Below, in pieces: positions 7,800-16,790 of a stretch of 64,000 nt of DNA. The translations under genes and the position numbers were made by a program. The stretch spans positions 1 through 64,000 of the forward strand of contig NZ_LMMA01000034.1 in assembly GCF_001422725.1 (NCBI RefSeq). Direction: 5' to 3'. Under the pieces are notes generated by a model, which made no database searches, was not told where the DNA came from, and saw nothing but the letters and a program-made list of their open reading frames with translations. The first letter of the stretch is position 1; each line of letters starts with the position of its first letter. The DNA comes from Flavobacterium sp. Leaf82 (GTDB taxonomy: Bacteria; Bacteroidota; Bacteroidia; Flavobacteriales; Flavobacteriaceae).

Positions 7800-8978
7800 T
7801 TACACTTTACCGAGTTGGTAATCACCGTGCAATCTTGCTGCTAGTGGCGAACTGAATAAGGTATCAAGACGGGCACGTGCAACCATCTGATGAAAAGTAC
7901 CATGCTGTGTTGGATCGCCTGCGTTGTGCATTGTATCGGTCATCCAAAGAGCAAAATCCTGATACTTCCAGATTCGTGGCAAAACTGTTACTGAATATTC
8001 CTTTAATGCAGAATAATCATTATCCTTTAAAGCATGTAGAAATGCCTGAGCTAAAATGTCTACATCAAAAAGTGACAGGTTCATACCCTTTGCGCTTGCA
8101 GGTGGCACAAGATGTGCAGCGTCACCGGCAAGAAAAAGATTGTTGTATTGCATTGGTGCGTACACAACGCTTCGCAAAGGAACAAATGTTTTGTCGTGAA
8201 CCTGTGCATTTTCGATAGTGTCATCGCATAATCTTAACCTGATTTCATCCCAAAGACGTTCATCAGACCAGTCATCAATGCTGTCTTTTAATGCACATTG
8301 CAAATAATAGCGGCTTCTTTGGGGTCCCCTTGGCAGCTGTCCGACAAAGCCGTTATCGCTAACAGCCATAATTGCATTTCCCGTAACAGGGGCTTCTACA
8401 AGTGCCGCCAACCAGGCATAGCCGTATTCGTGACTATATTTAGTTAATACGCCTTTGGGGATAGAAGCACGACTAACACCTTTGTCGCCATCACAGCCAA
8501 CTATATAGTCGCAAGAAAGCTTGTGTGAACCATCTTTGTCAGAATAAATAATTTGTGGTGTTTCGTTTTCTTCATTTATGATTGTTAGGTCGGTTACATC
8601 AAATCGAACTTCTCCACCCATCACATCAATAAGTTCTCTCAACAGATTATTGACAAGCATTTGCTGGGTACAAAATTTACTTTGAGCTCCACCCTCATCA
8701 GAAATTGTAAAAAGCCGACTAGATCCATTTACACGATAGTCGATTGTTTGTGCAAGTGGTCCTCCCAGAAGTTTATCTGCAAGTCCCCAACGTTCGAACA
8801 TTTCAACACCTCGTCCTTCAACGACACCTGCACGTTGTGGCATTTCGATATAAGAACGATTTCTTCTTTCCAAAATAATGCAGTCTATGCCTGACTTTTG
8901 CAAAAATGTTGCTAATGTCAAGCCAGAGACTCCAGCACCAATAATGGCAACTTTTGTTTTTTCAATTCTACTGTTCAT
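7800..8978 (-). CDS. pobA: 4-hydroxybenzoate 3-monooxygenase
   Basis: This 392-residue group A flavin monooxygenase converts 4-hydroxybenzoate to protocatechuate using NAD(P)H and oxygen. It shows the FAD motif IIGAGVSGLTLATF (residues about 11-24), the PobA-specific ERRNRSYIEMPQRAGV region, the DG motif VGCDGDKGVSR, and GDAAHLVPPASAKGMN for FAD ribityl binding. Start 8978 (NSRIEKTKVAIIG) puts the dinucleotide fold at the usual position; an upstream ATG at 9017 is less likely. No protocatechuate dioxygenase or beta-ketoadipate genes are in the window, so the rest of the pathway must be elsewhere or missing. Confidence 0.88.
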   Translation of the reverse strand: MNSRIEKTKVAIIGAGVSGLTLATFLQKSGIDCIILERRNRSYIEMPQRAGVVEGRGVEMFERWGLADKLLGGPLAQTIDYRVNGSSRLFTISDEGGAQSKFCTQQMLVNNLLRELIDVMGGEVRFDVTDLTIINEENETPQIIYSDKDGSHKLSCDYIVGCDGDKGVSRASIPKGVLTKYSHEYGYAWLAALVEAPVTGNAIMAVSDNGFVGQLPRGPQRSRYYLQCALKDSIDDWSDERLWDEIRLRLCDDTIENAQVHDKTFVPLRSVVYAPMQYNNLFLAGDAAHLVPPASAKGMNLSLFDVDILAQAFLHALKDNDYSALKEYSVTVLPRIWKYQDFALWMTDTMHNAGDPTQHGTFHQMVARARLDTLFSSPLAARLHGDYQLGKV

Positions 8979-8997
8979 AATTTTTATATTATTTGTT

Positions 8998-9015
8998 GGT
9001 GCAAATATCTGCACC
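8998..9015. promoter_or_regulatory. Perfect inverted repeat on the pobA promoter (candidate operator)
   Basis: GGTGCA (8998-9003) and TGCACC (9010-9015) are separated by 6 bp. Read on the minus strand, the spacer and right arm contain GATATTTG, a one-mismatch -7 element, about 25 bp before the pobA ATG. A palindrome over the core promoter suggests a repressor or activator site. Confidence 0.5.
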
Positions 9016-9075
9016 ACTTATAAAAACTATTTAGCCATATCATCTTTTCGTTTAGTCAAAACAAAAAAATAACTG

Positions 9076-9108
9076 TTCGAAGTCTCCGGACTTCGGACAC
9101 ATTAGTTA
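9076..9108. repeat. Second copy of the 34-bp palindromic repeat
   Basis: TTCGAAGTC, TCCG, GACTTCGGA followed by CACATTAGTTAT matches 1660-1693 apart from a few substitutions. An outer AATAACT/AGTTATT pair extends the hairpin. It lies just upstream of the pobA promoter. Confidence 0.6.
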
Positions 9109-9176
9109 TTTCCACTTTGTAAATCTATTTATTAAAAATCTCGTTAAAGAAGTGTAAGATTAAAAAAAGACTCAAA

Positions 9177-9210
9177 AAAAAATCCCATTTCGTTAGAAAT
9201 GGGATTTTTT
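9177..9210. terminator. Strong hairpin terminator, copy 2
   Basis: AATCCCATTTC, GTTA, GAAATGGGATT form an 11-bp or longer stem flanked by A and T runs, so it works in either direction. It is nearly identical to 6608-6637. Confidence 0.8.
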
Positions 9211-9212
9211 TT

Positions 9213-9298
9213 TGTGACGTTTACTTCACAATTCACAAATCATTTTATGAATGATTTAAAGAAATTGGCTTATTTTCAGGTGAATTTGTAAGATAATT
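9213..9298. repeat. Junction repeat 2
   Basis: It begins GTGAC and continues through CACAATTCACAAATCATTTT and ATGAATGATTTAAAGAAATT to GGTGAATTTGTAAGATAATT. It is about 85% identical by eye to 17703-17790. Confidence 0.65.
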
Positions 9299-9558
9299 AT
9301 TTTGTATTTTTATTTAGGGGCGGTTTGTATGTATCGTAAGGGTTAAATGTTAAAAAGACTACTTTTAAATGTAATTGAATTGTTGAATATATATATTCAG
9401 ATTGAAATCCATAAGATTATTTGATTTATTTTTTAAGAGTTTGATTCAAATAATATTTAAAATTAAATAAATGTTTTTAGAAAATAAACACCAAAATTTG
9501 TTTAGGACAGCAACATAAATTTTATGACTTAACGTTTTTATCAACTTGTTTTCCTTAA

Positions 9559-10455
9559 TTAATTCATAATCCTATATTCATTAGGAGTACTGCCAACATG
9601 CTGCTTAAAAAAACGAGTAAAATGCTGTGGATATTTAAATCCTAATTCATAAGCCACCTCATTGATTGTCTTTTTAGAGTCGAATATTTTGTCTTTTGCA
9701 GTTTCAATAATTTTATTCTGAATGTATTCCTGAGCTGATTTTCCTGTTTCTTTTTTAATAAGATCACCAAAATAATTCGCAGATAAGTTAAGTTCACTGG
9801 CATAATAGGCAACAGAAGGCAATCCTATAATATTCGGTTTGTCGGAAGAAAAATAGCTGTTTAAAAGTTCTTCAAATTTTTCAACAATTCCTTTATTAGT
9901 AGTATCTCTGGTAATAAATTGTCTGTCGTAAAATCTTTCACAATAATTCAAAAACAACTCAATATTAGATGCAATCAGTTTCTTGCTGTGTTTGTCAATA
10001 GATTGTTTTAATTCCACTTCAATTTTAGCAAAGCAGTCAAAAACAAGCTGTTTTTCTTTATCTGATAAATGTAGCGCTTCACTAGTATCATAACCGAAAA
10101 AACTATATTCAGCAATACTTTTAGCGAGTGATGTTCCTCTGATTAAATCAGGATGAAAAACCAATCCATGACCTGCGGGCTGGTAAATATCTACTTTATT
10201 CTCTACGTCAATGGTTTGTCCCGGCTTTATAAAAACTAAAGTTCCTTCCTGATAATCGTAATAATTACGACCGTATTTCAAATCTCCGCACTTTACCTGT
10301 TTTAAGAATATGCAATATAATTCGAAGTTCATTTTAGAACCAGCTCTTGGTTTCGCTTTATTAAAATCAATTATACTAACTAAAGGATGTAGTGTTTCAT
10401 GATTATTAAAATCATTATATTCACTAATTGTCTCGAAGTTAAATACTTGTCCCAT
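9559..10455 (-). CDS. AraC-family regulator divergent from the aldo/keto reductase cluster
   Basis: At 298 residues it is a close paralogue of the pobA-linked regulator in architecture: an N-terminal sensing domain with YDYQEGTLVFIKPGQ (near 66-80) and a C-terminal AraC DNA-binding domain (LPSVAYYASELNLSANYFGD; TINEVAYELGFKYPQHFTRF near 270-289). It is divergent from the reductase gene at 10617 with a 161-bp shared intergene, the classic arrangement for a regulator of the neighbouring operon. Its own TAAATTTG promoter gives a leader of about 14 nt. The effector is unknown. Confidence 0.88.
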   Translation of the reverse strand: MGQVFNFETISEYNDFNNHETLHPLVSIIDFNKAKPRAGSKMNFELYCIFLKQVKCGDLKYGRNYYDYQEGTLVFIKPGQTIDVENKVDIYQPAGHGLVFHPDLIRGTSLAKSIAEYSFFGYDTSEALHLSDKEKQLVFDCFAKIEVELKQSIDKHSKKLIASNIELFLNYCERFYDRQFITRDTTNKGIVEKFEELLNSYFSSDKPNIIGLPSVAYYASELNLSANYFGDLIKKETGKSAQEYIQNKIIETAKDKIFDSKKTINEVAYELGFKYPQHFTRFFKQHVGSTPNEYRIMN

Positions 10456-10475
10456 ATCTTTCGTTATTTATTACA

Positions 10476-10483
10476 CAAATTTA
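10476..10483 (-). promoter_or_regulatory. -7 promoter element of the AraC gene
   Basis: On the minus strand this reads TAAATTTG, a perfect TAnnTTTG match. A TTTA stands 17 bp upstream in the -33 position. The predicted leader before the ATG at 10455 is about 14 nt. Confidence 0.55.
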
Positions 10484-10616
10484 GCTATTTAAGTATAGCT
10501 TAAACAGCAGTTAGCGCTCAATCAGTAATCTTGGTAGGAGATTCCGTAATCCGTATACCAGTGCCGTCGGTTTAAGTTCGGAAATTTGTAATAATTAAAT
10601 TATTAATCATATTACA

Positions 10617-11468
10617 ATGTACAATATAAAATTAAATAATGGTGTTGAAATGCCCATTTTAGGGTTTGGTGTTTTTCAAATGCAGGATATGGCAGAATGC
10701 GAACAGGCGGTAGTAGATGCAATTAAAACGGGTTATAGATTAATTGATACGGCTGCTTCTTACATGAATGAAGAAGCTGTTGGAAAAGGTATTAAAAGAA
10801 GCGGGATTGCAAGAGAAGAACTTTTTATAACTACAAAACTTTGGGTAAGTGATGCAGGTTATGAAAATACAAAAACAGCTTTTCAGAAATCATTAGAATT
10901 ACTTCAATTAGATTATCTGGATTTGTATCTGATCCATCAGCCTTATGGTGATATCTACGGCTCTTGGCGCGTTATGCAGGAATTATATACAGAAGGAAAA
11001 GTAAAAGCTATTGGCGTTTCTAACTTTCATCCTGACAGAGTTATGGATTTGGTTACCAACACAGGGTTTGTTCCTGCAGTCAATCAGATAGAAACACATC
11101 CTTTTCATCAGCAAAACGAAACACAAAAATTCCTTCAGGACAATAATATCCAAATTGAATCATGGGGACCTTTTGCTGAAGGAAAAAATGATATTTTCGA
11201 AAATGAGATTCTAACAGCAATTGCTCAAAAATATAATAAATCTACTGCTCAGGTAATTCTGAGATGGCTGACTCAAAGAGGCGTTGTAGCGATTCCAAAG
11301 TCTGTTCGAAAAGAAAGAATGGCAGAGAACTTCAACATTTTTGATTTTGAATTATCAAATGAAGATTTGACAGCTATCCAGACTTTAGACACTAATGCAA
11401 GTCTGTTTTTTGATCACAGAGATCCTACTATGGTGAAGTGGTTAAGTGAAAGAAAATTAAGCAGATAA
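10617..11468 (+). CDS. Aldo/keto reductase (AKR5-like, diketogluconate reductase type)
   Basis: This 283-residue (alpha/beta)8 NADPH-dependent carbonyl reductase has Asp and Tyr in RLIDTAASYMNEEAVG (near 42-57), Lys in FITTKLWV and His in YLIHQPYGD, so the catalytic tetrad is intact. C-terminal IPKSVRKERMAEN binds the NADPH phosphate. It is cytoplasmic and first in a rightward cluster, with the next reductase gene 21 bp away. The physiological substrate cannot be told from sequence. Confidence 0.88.
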   Translation: MYNIKLNNGVEMPILGFGVFQMQDMAECEQAVVDAIKTGYRLIDTAASYMNEEAVGKGIKRSGIAREELFITTKLWVSDAGYENTKTAFQKSLELLQLDYLDLYLIHQPYGDIYGSWRVMQELYTEGKVKAIGVSNFHPDRVMDLVTNTGFVPAVNQIETHPFHQQNETQKFLQDNNIQIESWGPFAEGKNDIFENEILTAIAQKYNKSTAQVILRWLTQRGVVAIPKSVRKERMAENFNIFDFELSNEDLTAIQTLDTNASLFFDHRDPTMVKWLSERKLSR

Positions 11469-11489
11469 CAAATACGAAATAATATTTAA

Positions 11490-12632
11490 ATGGATAGAAG
11501 ATCAATATTAAAAACAGCAGGTTTAGCATTGGCAGGAAGCGCTTTGCTTCCGTTTCGTTCTCTCGCAAATTCACACAATGATGAGCTAAATTTAGAAGTA
11601 AATAATAAATCACTTGCTCCCGGAAAAAGAAAATTGGGGAAACTGGAAGTTTCCACCATTGGTATTGGCGTTCAAAATATGAGCCGTAACTACCAAACTA
11701 CAATTCCTTCGAGACCAGAAATGCATCGAATTATTCAATCGGCGTATGACAATGGAGTTACTTTATTTGATGCTGCCGAAGCTTACGGTCCTTTTGAGGT
11801 AGAAAAAATACTCGGCGAGGGAGTTGCATCTTTTCGTGATAAAATTGTGATTTCTACAAAGTTTGGATGGAATATAGACCAAGAAACCGGAAAACGTTTA
11901 CCGGGCTTAAACAGCCGTCCCGAACATATTAAAATTGTAGTGGAAGGGATGTTGAAGCGTCTTAAAACTGATAGAATTGATTTGTTGTACCAACATCGTG
12001 TTGATCCGCAGGTTCCAACAGAGGATGTGGTTGGCGCTATACAAAGTCTGATTAAAGAAGGTAAACTACTTCATTACGGCCTTAGTGAACCAGGTCACCA
12101 AACGGTTAGACGAGCACATGCTATTCATCCGATTACCGCCATCCAAAACGAATATTCTCTTTTATGGAGAGGTCCTGAAAAAACAATTATTCCCCTTTGC
12201 GAAGAACTCGAAATTGGCTTTGTTCCATGGAGCCCACTTGGTGTTGGTTTTCTGACCGGAGCAATTGACGAAGGAACAAAGTTTGCGCAGGGAGATATTC
12301 GCGGTATTGAATCAAGATTTTATCCTGAAAACCTAACGGCAAATATAGCTTTAGTTGAATTGATTCAGAAATGGAGTAAAGAAAAGCAAGCTGCACCTGC
12401 ACAAATTTCCCTTGCATGGCTGCTAGCTCAAAAACCATGGATTGTGCCAATTCCAGGAACTACGCAGATGGCTCATATGTTAGAGAATACGGGAGCTTCT
12501 CAAATAAAATTTTCTGTAAATGAATTACAGGAATTTAATACAGCATTAAATGCAATTAAGATTTTGGGAGAAAGATTGCCAGCGGGAGTTTTAGCTTTTT
12601 CTGATGTTGAAGCCCCGCAGAAAAAGATTTAA
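11490..12632 (+). CDS. Exported aldo/keto reductase with Tat-type signal
   Basis: This 380-residue aldo/keto reductase of the YajO/Tas-like group begins MDRRSILKTAGLALAGSALL, a twin-arginine signal with a hydrophobic core, so it is probably exported folded with its cofactor. Tetrad residues are visible in LFDAAEAYGPFEVE, ISTKFGW and LLYQHRVD, and NADP-binding IPGTTQMAHMLEN is near the C-terminus. It follows the cytoplasmic reductase by 21 bp. The periplasmic location is unusual for this family, although Tat-type members are known in Bacteroidota. Confidence 0.85.
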   Translation: MDRRSILKTAGLALAGSALLPFRSLANSHNDELNLEVNNKSLAPGKRKLGKLEVSTIGIGVQNMSRNYQTTIPSRPEMHRIIQSAYDNGVTLFDAAEAYGPFEVEKILGEGVASFRDKIVISTKFGWNIDQETGKRLPGLNSRPEHIKIVVEGMLKRLKTDRIDLLYQHRVDPQVPTEDVVGAIQSLIKEGKLLHYGLSEPGHQTVRRAHAIHPITAIQNEYSLLWRGPEKTIIPLCEELEIGFVPWSPLGVGFLTGAIDEGTKFAQGDIRGIESRFYPENLTANIALVELIQKWSKEKQAAPAQISLAWLLAQKPWIVPIPGTTQMAHMLENTGASQIKFSVNELQEFNTALNAIKILGERLPAGVLAFSDVEAPQKKI

Positions 12633-12727
12633 TTTTAATTTATTATAGCTAAATTCTTACCGGTACCTTTTAAAGGTGTGTCAAATTTATAAATAGAAAA
12701 AAATACGAATTAAAAATTTACATCATT

Positions 12728-13171
12728 ATGAAAAAATCACTTTTTGGATTGCTTGTACTTATTCTAATTGCAAACAAGTCTTTCGCACAAAATACTACTG
12801 CTGAAAAGGAAGTAATTCAACTTTCACATCAAAAATGGCAGTGGATGTCCGATAAAAACGTCGATAAACTTACACCATTGTTTGATGATAAATCTGTTTT
12901 CGTTCATATGGGAGGAAGTTGGGGTAAAACTCAGGAAATCAATGTAATTAAAAGTGGAGGAATTCATTACAAGAAAGCAGACGTTCACGAGGTTTCAGTA
13001 AATATTATAGGTGATACGGCAATACTTTTGAGTAAAATTACATTATTAGCAGTAGTAGGAGGAAATGAAGTTACTAATCCATTTATTGTGACAGAAGTGT
13101 ATATAAAAAACAGTAATGGTTGGAAATTAGGATCATTGTCTTTTACAAAGCTAATGACTCCTGGACAATAA
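12728..13171 (+). CDS. Exported NTF2-like (SnoaL/DUF4440) protein
   Basis: This 147-residue protein has a signal peptide (residues 1-20, KKSLFGLLVLILIANKSFAQ) followed by an NTF2-like cone fold typical of DUF4440: KWQWMSDKNVDKLTPLFDDK, VHMGGSWGKTQE, and a C-terminal VTEVYIKNSNGWKLGSLSFT. Members bind small hydrophobic ligands or act as isomerases; the role here is not known. It is separated by 95 bp from the upstream reductase and by 28 bp from the next gene. Confidence 0.8.
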   Translation: MKKSLFGLLVLILIANKSFAQNTTAEKEVIQLSHQKWQWMSDKNVDKLTPLFDDKSVFVHMGGSWGKTQEINVIKSGGIHYKKADVHEVSVNIIGDTAILLSKITLLAVVGGNEVTNPFIVTEVYIKNSNGWKLGSLSFTKLMTPGQ

Positions 13172-13199
13172 ATTTTAGAAATTGAGAAAAGAAAATATT

Positions 13200-14285
13200 A
13201 TGAAAAACATAATCAGTGCAAGATGGAGCATTTTCTGTTTGTTATTTGTAGTAAGCAGTTCCTCGCTAACAGCGCAGAAGAAAGCCAAACAAAAGCCAAT
13301 AGTTATTGAAGAGCAGGGAAGTTTTGCAGTAGGAGGAACCATGATTGAGAATCCCGGTACATTTGATCCCTATAATATTACTCCGGAAGGACAGACTTTT
13401 AGAGGTGATCACGCTTATGTTTTTTATCAAATACCTGCCCAAGCGCGCAAATATCCTTTGGTAATGTGGCACGGTATAGGTCAGTTCTCTAAAACATGGG
13501 AAACTACACCAGACGGACGTGAGGGATTTCAGAATATTTTTCTTCGCAGAAAATTTCCTGTTTATTTGATAGATCAGCCCAGAAGAGGAAATGCAGGACG
13601 AAGTACTTCAGAAGCTTTGATAAAACCTGTTCCTGATGAACAACAATGGTTTGGTGTTTTCCGTGTAGGCATTTGGCCCAATTATTTTGATGGTGTTCAA
13701 TTTTCCCGTGATCCGGAAACACTTAATCAATACTTCCGCTCCATGACACCGAATCTGGGAACAATTGATATAAAGGTTACTACAGATGCAGCTTCTGCAC
13801 TTTTTACAAAAATTGGCCCTGCCATTCTGGTTACGCATTCACACTCTGGCGGAATGGGCTGGATTACGGCTATTAAAAATGAAAATGTAAAAGCCATTGT
13901 ATCTTATGAGCCGGGAAGCGGATTCTTATTCCCTGAAGGTGAAGTTCCGTCTCCAATTGCCAGTTCAGCAGGTGCTCTGGAAGCAACAGCTGTTCCACTA
14001 GAAGACTTTATGAAACTGACGAAAATTCCGATAGTAATTTATTATGGAGATAACATTCCAGACAAACCATCAAAAAATTCAGGTGCTGACGGATGGAGAG
14101 CACGCTTGGAAATGGCAAGATTATGGCGTGATGCTGTAAACAAAAAAGGTGGAGATGTTACTGTAGTTCATCTTCCTGAAATCGGAATTAAAGGCAATAC
14201 ACATTTTCCATTTTCTGATTTGAATAATATTCAGGTTGCTGATCTGATGGCTCAATGGCTGAAAGAAAAAGGATTAGAAAAATAA
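13200..14285 (+). CDS. Exported alpha/beta hydrolase
   Basis: The start at 13200 gives a signal peptide (KNIISARWSIFCLLF.. ending LTAQ). An alpha/beta hydrolase fold follows: oxyanion segment MWHGIGQFSKTWE, nucleophile elbow THSHSGGMGW (Ser flanked by H-S-G), and a late catalytic His in IKGNTHFPFSDLNN. Closest in style to large secreted esterase/lipase-like hydrolases of Bacteroidota and Proteobacteria; the substrate is unknown. It lies within the cluster with spacing of 28 bp before and 19 bp after. Confidence 0.82.
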   Translation: MKNIISARWSIFCLLFVVSSSSLTAQKKAKQKPIVIEEQGSFAVGGTMIENPGTFDPYNITPEGQTFRGDHAYVFYQIPAQARKYPLVMWHGIGQFSKTWETTPDGREGFQNIFLRRKFPVYLIDQPRRGNAGRSTSEALIKPVPDEQQWFGVFRVGIWPNYFDGVQFSRDPETLNQYFRSMTPNLGTIDIKVTTDAASALFTKIGPAILVTHSHSGGMGWITAIKNENVKAIVSYEPGSGFLFPEGEVPSPIASSAGALEATAVPLEDFMKLTKIPIVIYYGDNIPDKPSKNSGADGWRARLEMARLWRDAVNKKGGDVTVVHLPEIGIKGNTHFPFSDLNNIQVADLMAQWLKEKGLEK

Positions 14286-14304
14286 TTTTGCTAAACTTAA
14301 TTCA

Positions 14305-14934
14305 ATGAAGAAATCATCAACATTCTTGTTTGTAATAACTGCAGTCATCTGCTTATTTTCAAGTTGTAGTAAAGCACAGGAATCAGCTCAAAATAAAGCA
14401 GAATTGTCTAAAGATAAAAATATATTGATTGTGTATTTGTCGCGCACTAAAAACACCAAGGCTGTTGCTGAAATCATTCATAAAAATGCTGGCGGTGCAT
14501 TAGTGGAACTTGAATTGGAAAAACCGTATCCTGAAGATTATAAAGCAATAGTCAGTCAGGTAGCAAATGAAAATGAAACAGGTTTTCTGCCTCCGCTAAA
14601 AACAAAAATAACAAATATTGAAAAATTTGACATTGTATTTGTAGGTTTTCCAACTTGGGGAATGCAGCTGCCCCCTCCAATGAAAAGTTTTTTAAAAGAA
14701 TATAATTTGGAAGGAAAAACGCTTATTCCCTTCAATACCAATGCTGGTTATGGAATTGGAAGCAGTTTTCAAACTGTCAAAGAGTTATGTCCAAAAAGCA
14801 GTTTTTTAGAAGGTTTCTCAATCAAAGGAGGCATTGAAAGAGATGGAATTTTATTTGTAATGGAAGGCGAAAAAGAAAAACAAGTTCAGGTTGAAATCCA
14901 AAATTGGCTGAAGAAAATAAAAATGGTTAATTAA
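14305..14934 (+). CDS. Flavodoxin-family lipoprotein
   Basis: This 209-residue protein starts with a lipoprotein signal (ICLFSSCSKAQ, acylated Cys near residue 21). It continues with a flavodoxin fold: FMN phosphate loop YLSRTKNTKAVAEII, FVGFPTWGMQLPPPM for the isoalloxazine, and NTNAGYGIGSSFQTV. It would carry electrons or reduce a partner at the membrane, outside the cytoplasm. It probably works with the exported reductases around it. The next gene starts 7 bp later. Confidence 0.85.
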   Translation: MKKSSTFLFVITAVICLFSSCSKAQESAQNKAELSKDKNILIVYLSRTKNTKAVAEIIHKNAGGALVELELEKPYPEDYKAIVSQVANENETGFLPPLKTKITNIEKFDIVFVGFPTWGMQLPPPMKSFLKEYNLEGKTLIPFNTNAGYGIGSSFQTVKELCPKSSFLEGFSIKGGIERDGILFVMEGEKEKQVQVEIQNWLKKIKMVN

Positions 14935-14941
14935 TTATTCA

Positions 14942-15676
14942 ATGAAAATGAAAGCACTTTTAAAATCAATATTATTTACAATCGCAATATTTACTTTAAC
15001 AACAATGGAAGCTCAAACTGATACAATTAAAAGTTTAGATAATAAACAAAAAGCGATTGTTAGAATTGCTGCTGTGACTGCAAAAGGCGATTTAATAAAA
15101 CTTAAAGAAGAACTAAATACAGGATTAGATACTGGTTTAACAATCAATCAAATCAAAGAAAGTATTGTTCATCTTTATGCTTATTGCGGATTCCCACGCA
15201 GTATTCGTGGATTACAAACTTTTATGACTGTGCTAGACGACCGAAAAGCCAAAGGTATTACTGATGTTGTTGGTGTTGAAGCATCTCCAATAAAAGAAGA
15301 AAGCAGTAAATATGAAAGAGGCAAAGCAATCTTGGAAAAGCTAACCGGAGCAAAGCAAGACGGTCCAAAAACAGGTTATTCAGCATTTGCACCTGAAATA
15401 GATACGTTTCTTAAAGAACATCTCTTTGCAGATATTTTTGAAAGAGATGTATTAACTTATGCTGAAAGAGAATTAGTAACCATTTCTGTAATAGCTAGTA
15501 TTGGAGATGCAGAACCTATGTTGCAGTCACATTTAAATATTTGCCTTAATGTTGGTCTTACTCCAAGTCAGTTAAAAGATTTTGTAGGCGAAATTAAAGC
15601 AGCAACTGGTAATAAAGAAGCAAAGGCTGCACAAAAAGTACTAGAAGAAGTACTAAAAACAAGATTTAAAAAATAA
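14942..15676 (+). CDS. Exported carboxymuconolactone-decarboxylase-family protein (two domains)
   Basis: This 244-residue protein has a signal peptide (MKMKALLKSILFTIAIF.. ending MEAQ) and two tandem CMD/AhpD-like domains, residues about 28-105 and 140-235. The first contains IVHLYAYCGFPRSIRGLQ, with a lone Cys rather than CxxC; the second contains LQSHLNICLNVGLTPSQL. Despite the family name this is unlikely to be a protocatechuate-pathway decarboxylase, because it is exported and lies among redox genes. A peroxidatic or ligand-binding role is possible. It is 2 bp from the next gene. Confidence 0.8.
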   Translation: MKMKALLKSILFTIAIFTLTTMEAQTDTIKSLDNKQKAIVRIAAVTAKGDLIKLKEELNTGLDTGLTINQIKESIVHLYAYCGFPRSIRGLQTFMTVLDDRKAKGITDVVGVEASPIKEESSKYERGKAILEKLTGAKQDGPKTGYSAFAPEIDTFLKEHLFADIFERDVLTYAERELVTISVIASIGDAEPMLQSHLNICLNVGLTPSQLKDFVGEIKAATGNKEAKAAQKVLEEVLKTRFKK

Positions 15677-15678
15677 AT

Positions 15679-16728
15679 ATGAAAAAAATAATATTGATAA
15701 TTGCATTAATAACAATAAACATGACAAATGCACAATCTATTCATAAAAGGTATGAGCAAAATGCTTTTAAACTTGTATACGACGGCGCAATAACCAATAA
15801 CGAAAAAGGAAAAGTAAACATTCATCCAGTTTCTTATAAACTTAATGGGATTGATATTGCTGCCAATGTATATACACCGGCCGATTACGATGCTTCAAAA
15901 AAATATCCGGCAGTTGTTGTTGCTCATCCTAATGGAGGTATAAAGGAACAGACAGCCGGACTTTATGCGCAGCGTTTAGCGGAATCAGGTTACATAACCA
16001 TTACTGCCGATGCAGCCTATCAGGGAGCAAGCGGAGGAGAGCCTCGTCATACGGATAAACCTGCCAGCCGTATAGAAGATATTCATGGAATGGCCGATTT
16101 TATTACACAATACGCGGGAGTTGATGCAAATCGTTTGGGTGTTTTAGGTATTTGCGGTGGCGGCGGATATACTTTGAAAGCAGTACAATCAGACAAACGC
16201 TTTAAAGCAGTTGCAACTTTGAGTATGTTTAATTCAGGAGAAGTAAGACGCAATGGTTTTCAGAATTCTCAATTGGCAACTATTCAGGAGCGCCTCAAAA
16301 AAGCATCAGAAGCCCGCGCACAGGAAGCTGCAGGAGGGAAAATGATTTATGCAGGTGTAGCAAGTATTACAGATGAAGAAATTGCTAAAACTACAACCGA
16401 TTTATACCGTGAAGGATATGAGTATTATTACAGAACCTATGCGCATCCAAATTCAACTTTTCTATACACAATGAGTAGTTTACTGGATTTAATGACATGG
16501 GATGCTGCCACCAATATGGATTTGATTAATCAGCCTCTTTTAATGATAGCAGGTGGTAAGGCTGATACAAAATATTTGACCGATGAAGCATTTCCTAAAG
16601 CAGTAAATGCAAAGAGTAAAGAGCTATTTGTAATTGAGGGAGCAACTCATATTCAAACGTATTGGAAACCAGAATATGTATCACAGATTGTAACCAAATT
16701 AAAGGAATTTTACCAAAGTAATCTTTAA
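15679..16728 (+). CDS. Exported dienelactone-hydrolase-like alpha/beta hydrolase
   Basis: This 349-residue protein has a signal peptide (KKIILIIALITINMTNAQ) and an alpha/beta hydrolase fold: VVAHPNGGIKEQTAG (oxyanion region), nucleophile elbow LGICGGGGYTL, where Cys takes the place of Ser as in dienelactone hydrolases, and a late His in IEGATHIQTYWKPEY. The Cys nucleophile and TADAAYQGASGG resemble the YcjY/DLH group of secreted hydrolases in Bacteroidota. It is tightly coupled to the preceding CMD gene (2-bp gap). Confidence 0.83.
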   Translation: MKKIILIIALITINMTNAQSIHKRYEQNAFKLVYDGAITNNEKGKVNIHPVSYKLNGIDIAANVYTPADYDASKKYPAVVVAHPNGGIKEQTAGLYAQRLAESGYITITADAAYQGASGGEPRHTDKPASRIEDIHGMADFITQYAGVDANRLGVLGICGGGGYTLKAVQSDKRFKAVATLSMFNSGEVRRNGFQNSQLATIQERLKKASEARAQEAAGGKMIYAGVASITDEEIAKTTTDLYREGYEYYYRTYAHPNSTFLYTMSSLLDLMTWDAATNMDLINQPLLMIAGGKADTKYLTDEAFPKAVNAKSKELFVIEGATHIQTYWKPEYVSQIVTKLKEFYQSNL

Positions 16729-16790
16729 GATCAAGAATTGGATTGTTGTTGACTACTATCAAGCATTAGAAATCAAAAAAACAGAAATTA

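Larger units (their letters stand above)
9018..9558. other. Gene-free stretch with second cassette junction
   Basis: It contains the palindromic repeat 9076-9108, the terminator 9177-9210 and the junction repeat 9213-9298. The remainder (9299-9558) is very AT-rich and holds nothing I can name. Confidence 0.6.

Noticed and set aside
7877..8218. 113-codon frame antisense to pobA
   Set aside because: It lies wholly inside pobA on the other strand and has no coding features of its own.
14942..16728. CMD and dienelactone-hydrolase genes as a beta-ketoadipate pathway with pobA
   Set aside because: Both proteins have signal peptides and lie in a different transcription unit from pobA; no dioxygenase or cycloisomerase is present.
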